Shown here piece after piece: positions 12,336 to 17,204 of a stretch of DNA of 17,204 bases. Where the stretch lies: the NCBI GenBank assembly GCA_050180235.1, contig JBFXEJ010000121.1, positions 1 to 17,204 of the forward strand, given 5' to 3'. Below the pieces are notes generated by a model. That model saw nothing but the letters and a program-made list of their open reading frames with translations. It searched no databases and was not told the origin of the DNA. Position numbers and translations under genes: made by a program. Each line of letters opens with the position of its first letter. Within the stretch, counting starts at the first letter, position 1. The stretch comes from JAABRU01 sp050180235 (GTDB lineage Bacteria; Desulfobacterota; Desulfobacteria; Desulfobacterales; Desulfococcaceae).

Positions 12336-14066
12336 ATGAAAAGAATTGTCTGTCTGAGTTTGTTCACATTGTTTTTTGCTATGGTATCAATCTCTGTTGC
12401 ATCTTCCGGTGACGTTGATGGCAAAGGCACTGCAGGTCTTGAAGATGCGATTATGGGACTGCAAGTCTGCACCGGCATTGCCGTGACACCTGATACAAAT
12501 GCGGATGTCAACGGAGATAAGAAAATCGGACTGCAGGAAGTGGTTTTCATATTGCAGTATGCTGCCGGTATCAGAACAGATACAACGACTTATACACTGT
12601 CAGGCACGGTCAGCGGGACTGTCATCAGCGGAGTCACCATAACTTTGTCAGGCACAGCCAGTTCGACGGCAACCACAGACAGTTCCGGAAATTATTCATT
12701 CACAGTTGCCGCCGGATCATACACGGTTACGCCGACTTTGAGCGGATACAGTTTTTCTCCGGCAGGCACTTCTGTGACTGTTTCCAACGCCAATGTTTCC
12801 GGTGTTGACTTTAGCAGTACCAGTGCAGCCTCAACCATAGGCGACAGAACGGATTATACATCTGTCACCCTTACATCCGGGGGAACATACTCATCCAATG
12901 CTTCAGGCGTTGAAAAACAATACTTCCAATATACATCAGCAGCATCTGATACTCCGGCTGCAAAGGTGTCAGGCGGCGGAAGCCTTGCTTTGACAAATTC
13001 CAAAGTTACGAAAAGCGGCGGGGCTACAGCGAGTGAGGATAACAGCAATTTTTACGGAGTCAATGCGGGTGTGCTTGCATCGTCATCAACCAAGGTCAGC
13101 GGTTATTCAGCCGGAACAGCATCTGCAATAACCATGACAGACTGCACCATAACGACAGGTGTAAACGGAGCCAACGGGGCTTTTGCTTTTGGGGAAGACG
13201 CTGTAATCACTCTGGACCATGTTACAATAGTTACGACCGCATGGAGTTCACGCGGTGTTGATGCCACTTATGGCGGCACGGTAAACATAAGCAACTCAGC
13301 AATAAGCACTCAGGGAGAACACTGCGGCGCTCTCGCAACTGACCGTTATGAAAGTGCCGACCCGCCCAAAATCAATGCCGAAAACTGTGTGGCAACTACG
13401 GCAGGGAAAGGTTCACCGGGCATTTACTGCACCGGCACGTTCACTGTCACGGACTCCACATTGACAGCCACAGGATCGGAAGCAGCGGTTATAGAAGGAT
13501 TGAACTCCATTACACTTGCAGACACACATATTTTAGGTGCAGATAAGTGGGGAGTGATGATCTACCAGAGCATGTCGGGCGATTCATCCGTCGGAACAGG
13601 CACATTCAGAATGACACGCGGCACGCTGACAAACAACTCAACCGGCCCCTTATTTTTTGTCTGCAACACCACAGCCGTTATTGAACTGAGCGGCGCAACT
13701 CTGACCAGCAATTCAGATACGCTGTTATGGGCAACCACAGCAGCAGCAGGTTCCGCTGTGAACAGCAATGTCAACAGCGGTTGGGGGACTAAGGGCGGTA
13801 CGGTTACATTCACAGCGGCAAACCAGACATTGACAGGCAATATTGATCTGGAAGAGAGCAGCAGCTCAGTCAAATTAACATTGACAAACTCAAGTCTCAG
13901 CGGTGCTGTCAACCCCGGTAATACAGGTAAAGCGGTTCTGTCCATTGATGCGGACAGCAGTTGGGTGGTAACAGGAGATTCCTATCTTACCGGTCTGACA
14001 AATAACGGAACCATCAGCGGCACCGGTAAAGTTTATGTGAACGGTACAGTGGTGTACACTCCATAA
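12336..14066 (+). CDS. Secreted protein with N-terminal dockerin-like domain, carboxypeptidase-regulatory-like domain and beta-helix
   Basis: This 576-residue protein has a signal peptide (MKRIVCLSLFTLFFAMVSIS..ASS). Next comes a dockerin-type I-like pair of calcium loops, GDVDGKGTAGLEDAIMGLQV (25-44) and ADVNGDKKIGLQEVVFILQY (56-75). An Ig-like carboxypeptidase-regulatory fold fills about 85-160 (YTLSGTVSG, TDSSGNYSFTVAAGSYTVTP, VDFSS). From about 170 on is a Ser/Thr/Gly-rich beta-helix with SLALTNSKVTKSGG, GVMIYQSMSGDSSVGTGTF, TLTNNSTGPLFFV and GGTVTFTAANQTLTGNI. From memory these resemble a beta-helix family found in Gram-positive surface proteins near Cthe_2159- and CotH-type genes. No catalytic site is evident and it is probably a surface or matrix protein. 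It shares the dockerin-like module with 14365-16671 and is separated by about 330 bases from the VTC gene, so it may be a separate transcript. Confidence 0.78.
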   Translation: MKRIVCLSLFTLFFAMVSISVASSGDVDGKGTAGLEDAIMGLQVCTGIAVTPDTNADVNGDKKIGLQEVVFILQYAAGIRTDTTTYTLSGTVSGTVISGVTITLSGTASSTATTDSSGNYSFTVAAGSYTVTPTLSGYSFSPAGTSVTVSNANVSGVDFSSTSAASTIGDRTDYTSVTLTSGGTYSSNASGVEKQYFQYTSAASDTPAAKVSGGGSLALTNSKVTKSGGATASEDNSNFYGVNAGVLASSSTKVSGYSAGTASAITMTDCTITTGVNGANGAFAFGEDAVITLDHVTIVTTAWSSRGVDATYGGTVNISNSAISTQGEHCGALATDRYESADPPKINAENCVATTAGKGSPGIYCTGTFTVTDSTLTATGSEAAVIEGLNSITLADTHILGADKWGVMIYQSMSGDSSVGTGTFRMTRGTLTNNSTGPLFFVCNTTAVIELSGATLTSNSDTLLWATTAAAGSAVNSNVNSGWGTKGGTVTFTAANQTLTGNIDLEESSSSVKLTLTNSSLSGAVNPGNTGKAVLSIDADSSWVVTGDSYLTGLTNNGTISGTGKVYVNGTVVYTP

Positions 14067-14091
14067 GGGCTGTATCAAAATAACCTGTTCC

Positions 14092-14124
14092 AAACCCTAA
14101 GGGTTTTCAAAACCATTAGGGTTT
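14092..14124 (+). terminator. Long hairpin after the dockerin/beta-helix gene
   Basis: AAACCCTAA (14092-14100) pairs with TTAGGGTTT (14116-14124), and inside it GGTTTT pairs with AAAACC around a very short loop. The stem therefore has about 15 pairs with one mismatch. It begins 26 bases after the stop codon. No T-run follows, so it may be a pause or RNA-stability structure rather than a textbook terminator. Confidence 0.45.
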
Positions 14125-14364
14125 CCGGACAGAAAATTGTACAGCTTATTCTGATGCTCGTGAACAAAGAGGATTGTTTCAACATTGATTTTCAATGGTT
14201 CGGTAATTTTTTCTGATTTTCAAGCTGTAAAAATATAACCTATTGAAATCATTAAATACCAATTTTCAGACAGGAAATTATAACCTATTGAAATTATTAA
14301 ATCAGAAATTTTTTACCGAACTATTGATTTTATAAATGAATATAAATTAAAAGGAGATAGGCAA
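14125..14364. promoter_or_regulatory. AT-rich upstream region of paralogue 2 with direct and inverted repeats
   Basis: No gene is present in this interval. Two 24-base direct repeats, TATAACCTATTGAAAT followed by [C/T]ATTAAAT, lie at 14234-14257 and 14279-14302 with 45-base spacing, differing at one position. They sit inside an imperfect inverted repeat whose arms are about 14196-14219 (GGTTCGGTAATTTTTTCTG) and 14299-14323. Identical sites spaced roughly four helical turns apart just before a gene suggest an operator or a site for a DNA-bending protein. Terminal sequence of a small mobile element is the alternative. AAAAGGAG at 14349-14356 is the ribosome site. Confidence 0.5.
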
Positions 14365-16671
14365 ATGATGAACATCACAGGATCGGGAATGTCAAAACAG
14401 CATTTATGGAAGACAGTGTTTCCGCTGTGTCTGATGCTTGTGCTGCTTTGTTCCGCAAGTATTTTATACGCGGCAGATCCGGCCGGAAATGTGGTCATCA
14501 ACGAGTTTATGGCCGACAATGCAACAACAGTCGCGGATCAGGATGGGGAATATGACGACTGGATTGAACTGTACAACAAAAGCACTGAGGCCATATCTCT
14601 TTCCGGATGCTATCTTACGGATAAAACCACAAATCTCACAAAATGGACTTTTCCCGCGGATGCAACAATCCCCGCAGGCAGTTATCTGATTGTATGGGCA
14701 GATGAAGACCTGACACAGACCGGGGTTCATGCAGGTTTCAGTCTTTCCAAATCCGGTGAAAACATTGTGCTGGTGGCATCTGACCAGACAACTGTGATAG
14801 ACACGATAACTTTCGGTGCGCAGACAAGCGATGTCAGCATGGGCCGGTTTCCCAACGGAAACGGGGATTTCATAGCAATGCGTCCCACATATTCCGCTGA
14901 AAATGTTGTCATTGCCGGGGATGTTGACGGAGATTCTTCTGTCGGGCTTGGAGATGCGATTCTGAGTTTGCAGGTGTCAGTCGGAATAACGCCATCCGCA
15001 ACGTTATATACAGCAGCGGATGTAAACGGGGACAGCAGAATCGGAGTGCCGGAAGCCATTTATGCTTTGTGCAAGGTTGCCACGCAGGAAGATACAGGAG
15101 ATGGGATAACCGAAATTCTGCTCAAAGGAAATTCCATAACAGTGGACGGAACCGGTGCGACTGCCAATGGCAGCACTGTCACCATTGCATCCGCAGGCAC
15201 ATATAACATCAGCGGAACCCTGACAAACGGGCAGATCATTGTGAACACAGCGGACGCGGAAGATGTGATTCTTATCCTGAACGGAGTGAATATCAGCAAT
15301 TCCACAACTGCGCCTGTTTATATTGTCAGCGGAGAAAAAATCATTCTTTCCCTTGCAGACAATACGCAGAATTATGTGACAGACGGAAGTTCTTATATTT
15401 TTCCGGATGCAGAAACAGATGAACCTGATGCAGCCATTTTCAGCAAATCCGATCTTGCCATTCAAGGCAATGGTTTTTTGACGGTCACCGGAAATTACAG
15501 CGACGGCATTGCAGGCAAAGACGGACTTGTCATAACAGGCGGTACGATTTCCGTGACTTCTGCGGATGACGGAATCCGGGGCCGGGACTGGCTGATTGTC
15601 AAAGACGGAAATATTACCATCAATGCCAAAGGAGACGGTCTGAAAGCCACCAATGACGAGGACACTGCAAAAGGCTATGTTTCTTTGGAAAACGGCACAT
15701 TCAATATTACAGCAGCAGGCGATGGCATACAGGCTGAAACCAATGCCATCATCAGCGGCGGAACATTCAATCTCACCACTGGCGGAGGCAGCGGCTGTAC
15801 AGTCACTGGTGACGCTTCTGCCAAAGGAATCAAAGGCAATGCCGGTATCAATATCACTGGCGGAACCTTTACCATCAGTTCTGCGGATGATACCATTCAT
15901 TCCAATGGAAGTATAGCAGTCAGCAGTGGCACATTTGCTCTTTCTTCGGGTGATGATGGTATTCATGCAGACACTTCTTTGGAAATCAGCGGCGGAGATA
16001 TTGTGATTTCAAAATCTTATGAGGGCATTGAAAGTCAGCTTATCACTGTAAACAGCGGAAATATTCATATTGTCTCAAGTGATGACGGCGTAAATGTGGC
16101 AGGAGGGGTTGACGGGTCCGGAACACCCGGATGGCCGGGCGGCTTTGTTCCGGCAGGCAATTACTGGCTGTATGTCAATGGCGGATATATTGCGGTCAAC
16201 TCTGCCGGGGACGGGATTGATGTGAACGGTTCCATTATAATGACAACCGGTACTGTGATTGTCAACGGCCCGACTTCCAGTGGCAACGGATCTTTGGATT
16301 ATGACGGTTCCTTCAAAATTACCGGAGGCTTTCTGGTGGCCGCAGGCAGTTCCGGCATGGCACAGGCTCCGGGAACAACCTCAACCCAGAATTCTCTGCT
16401 GCTGACCTTTAATTCTGCAAAAGCCGCGGGCACGCTGGTTCATATCCGGAACAGCAGCGGTACCGGAATCCTTACCTTTGCCCCGTCCAAAACATATCAG
16501 TCTGTTGCCTTTTCCTCTCCGGAACTGGTAAAAGGTTCCACATACAATGTTTACTATTGCGGCAGTTCCACCGGCACAGTTACAGACGGCCTGTATGCAA
16601 ACGGAACCTACGCTCCCGGCAGCCTGTATAAGACTTTCACTGTCTCCGGTGTTGTGACTAATATAAAATAA
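14365..16671 (+). CDS. Secreted lamin-tail, dockerin-like and Cthe_2159-type beta-helix protein (paralogue 2)
   Basis: The product has 768 residues from ATG 14365; ATG 14368 is also possible, and the Shine-Dalgarno spacing (eight bases) favours the first. A signal peptide (KTVFPLCLMLVLLCSASILYA) precedes a lamin-tail domain at about 41-175 (VVINEFMADN, DDWIELYNKS, LSGCYLTDK). A dockerin-like pair of calcium loops follows: GDVDGDSSVGLGDAILSLQV (185-204) and ADVNGDSRIGVPEAIYALCK (218-237). A Cthe_2159-type beta-helix occupies about 248-768 with the same acidic turns as paralogue 1 (SADDGIRG, KGDGLKATNDED, SGDDGIHADT, SYEGIES, SSDDGVNVAGG). It lacks paralogue 1's YWVDL repeats and carries the dockerin-like insert instead. 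The C-terminal quarter is the most similar, with a shared GMAQAPGTTSTQNSLLL block. Its role is probably calcium-dependent binding of an acidic polymer at the surface. An insertion sequence begins three bases after its stop codon. Confidence 0.88.
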   Translation: MMNITGSGMSKQHLWKTVFPLCLMLVLLCSASILYAADPAGNVVINEFMADNATTVADQDGEYDDWIELYNKSTEAISLSGCYLTDKTTNLTKWTFPADATIPAGSYLIVWADEDLTQTGVHAGFSLSKSGENIVLVASDQTTVIDTITFGAQTSDVSMGRFPNGNGDFIAMRPTYSAENVVIAGDVDGDSSVGLGDAILSLQVSVGITPSATLYTAADVNGDSRIGVPEAIYALCKVATQEDTGDGITEILLKGNSITVDGTGATANGSTVTIASAGTYNISGTLTNGQIIVNTADAEDVILILNGVNISNSTTAPVYIVSGEKIILSLADNTQNYVTDGSSYIFPDAETDEPDAAIFSKSDLAIQGNGFLTVTGNYSDGIAGKDGLVITGGTISVTSADDGIRGRDWLIVKDGNITINAKGDGLKATNDEDTAKGYVSLENGTFNITAAGDGIQAETNAIISGGTFNLTTGGGSGCTVTGDASAKGIKGNAGINITGGTFTISSADDTIHSNGSIAVSSGTFALSSGDDGIHADTSLEISGGDIVISKSYEGIESQLITVNSGNIHIVSSDDGVNVAGGVDGSGTPGWPGGFVPAGNYWLYVNGGYIAVNSAGDGIDVNGSIIMTTGTVIVNGPTSSGNGSLDYDGSFKITGGFLVAAGSSGMAQAPGTTSTQNSLLLTFNSAKAAGTLVHIRNSSGTGILTFAPSKTYQSVAFSSPELVKGSTYNVYYCGSSTGTVTDGLYANGTYAPGSLYKTFTVSGVVTNIK

Positions 16672-16673
16672 TT

Positions 16674-17204
16674 GGTAGTGGTATTTTTTTGACTGTTACA
16701 ACTTATATTTTATTATGAGAAATAAGGAGCGGAAAATATGACAAACCTGCCGTGCAGAATATGCGGAAGCTGGAATATACGGAAAAACGGAAAAACAGGG
16801 GCCGGGGCGCAGAAATATCACTGCAGGGCCTGCAGTTTTTGCGGCACTCCTGTGACACAGAAAGAAAAACAGAAGAGGTTACGGAAAAACTTCTTTATGG
16901 GAGGATGTCAGTGCGGGGGATCGCACGTTCACTCTCTGCAGGCCGTATGAGACTGAAAATGTTTATAAAAAAAAGAAATCCCGGAACCTGCAGCCGGAAC
17001 TGTGAAAACAGGGGAACGTCCGGTTATTGGAATGGATGAAATGCGGTCATCCGCAGTGTCAGAAGAGCATAAGTCACGGATTTGGCCTGCAATAAACCGT
17101 GAAACACGGCAGACTGCCGGTGCGGCTTCCGGAGACCGGTCTGACAAAACATGTCTCAGATTATGGGAATCTCTTCCTGATGATTACCGGAAACGTGCTG
17201 TTAT
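16674..17204 (+). mobile_element. IS1-like insertion sequence, left part (continues past the window)
   Basis: GGTAGTGGTATTTTTTTGAC at 16674-16693 resembles an IS1-family left terminal repeat, which typically begins GGTAGTG or GGTGATG. It is followed about 45 bases later by a transposase frame. The left end lies two bases beyond the TAA of paralogue 2, so the gene escaped disruption. The right end and any target duplication are outside the window. Confidence 0.6.
16738..17204 (+). pseudogene. IS1-family transposase, frame disrupted twice (or frameshift-expressed), partial
   Basis: The frame from ATG 16738 gives a zinc-ribbon N-terminus with C6-x2-C9 and C29-x2-C32 (CRICGSWNIRKNGKTG, QKYHCRAC). 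Somewhere near 16860-16890 the homologous reading moves to the frame of 16752, giving EKLLYGRMSVRGIARSLSAG, the helix-turn-helix region. At an A8 run (16967-16974) it returns to the first frame with IPEPAAGTVKTGERPVIGMDE and then IWPAINRETRQTAGAASGDRS and LRLWESLPDDYRKRAV. These are the InsB-like catalytic blocks of IS1-type elements. The two shifts are opposite in sign. The usual W after DEM is R here (MDEMRSS). Degradation is the simpler reading, but IS1 elements do use programmed frameshifting, so slippage at the A-run cannot be excluded. AAGGAG precedes the start codon. Confidence 0.72.

Noticed and set aside
15004..15966. A 320-codon open frame on the reverse strand inside paralogue 2
   Set aside because: It lies antisense to a well-supported gene with clear domains, has no ribosome site, and its cysteine-rich translation matches no family. 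It reflects the codon pattern of the repetitive beta-helix.
12336..16671. A cellulosome-like system
   Set aside because: Dockerin-like modules are present, but no cohesin, scaffoldin or glycoside hydrolase is seen in the window.

Overview
The window looks like accessory chromosomal DNA from a Gram-negative bacterium with many repeats. My best guess is a large-genome sulfate reducer of the Desulfobacterales (Desulfonema-like). This rests on the style of the intergenic palindromes, the insertion-sequence fragments at both ends, and the secreted proteins with HIPCLD/YWVDL motifs. It is an inference, because no rRNA or other marker gene is present. Gram-negative status is better supported, since a membrane-fusion protein and a TolC-like outer-membrane protein are encoded.

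Layout. Positions 2-115 hold the C-terminal end of a DDE transposase. Positions 116-450 are non-coding with a good sigma70-type promoter, and 451-987 encodes a DUF4375/DMP19-family protein. Positions 988-1451 are a repeat cluster. The housekeeping ribosome-assembly GTPase Der (1452-3092) carries an unusual tail of eight 12-residue repeats. Positions 3093-3586 hold more dispersed repeats, followed by a small secreted protein (3587-4093). Positions 4094-4505 are a dense field of palindromes.

From 4506 to 16671 there is one coherent cell-envelope locus. It contains a secreted lamin-tail-domain plus Cthe_2159-type calcium/carbohydrate-binding beta-helix protein (4506-6893), a DUF4956 integral membrane protein (7143-7826), and a membrane-fusion (HlyD-like) protein fused to a beta-propeller (7950-9941). 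A TolC-like coiled-coil outer-membrane factor (9938-11209) and a VTC-domain protein of the triphosphate-tunnel polyphosphate-polymerase type (11206-12003) follow. Next come a secreted dockerin plus beta-helix adhesin-like protein (12336-14066) and a second lamin-tail/dockerin/Cthe_2159 protein (14365-16671) paralogous to the first. The three central genes overlap by ATGA and must be co-transcribed. An IS1-like element begins three bases after the last stop codon and runs off the window, with its transposase frame broken twice.

How the genes may work together (inference). From general knowledge, DUF4956, VTC-domain and Cthe_2159-type proteins, often with a CotH-type kinase, recur together in Gram-positive genomes. 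Here the same core is combined with a periplasm-spanning adaptor and an outer-membrane channel. The simplest model is that VTC and DUF4956 make or handle a polyanionic polymer or a phosphorylated substrate at the inner membrane. The MFP/OMF pair would carry it or a partner across the envelope, and the calcium-binding beta-helix proteins would hold it at the cell surface. No ABC or RND pump and no CotH kinase is visible in this window.
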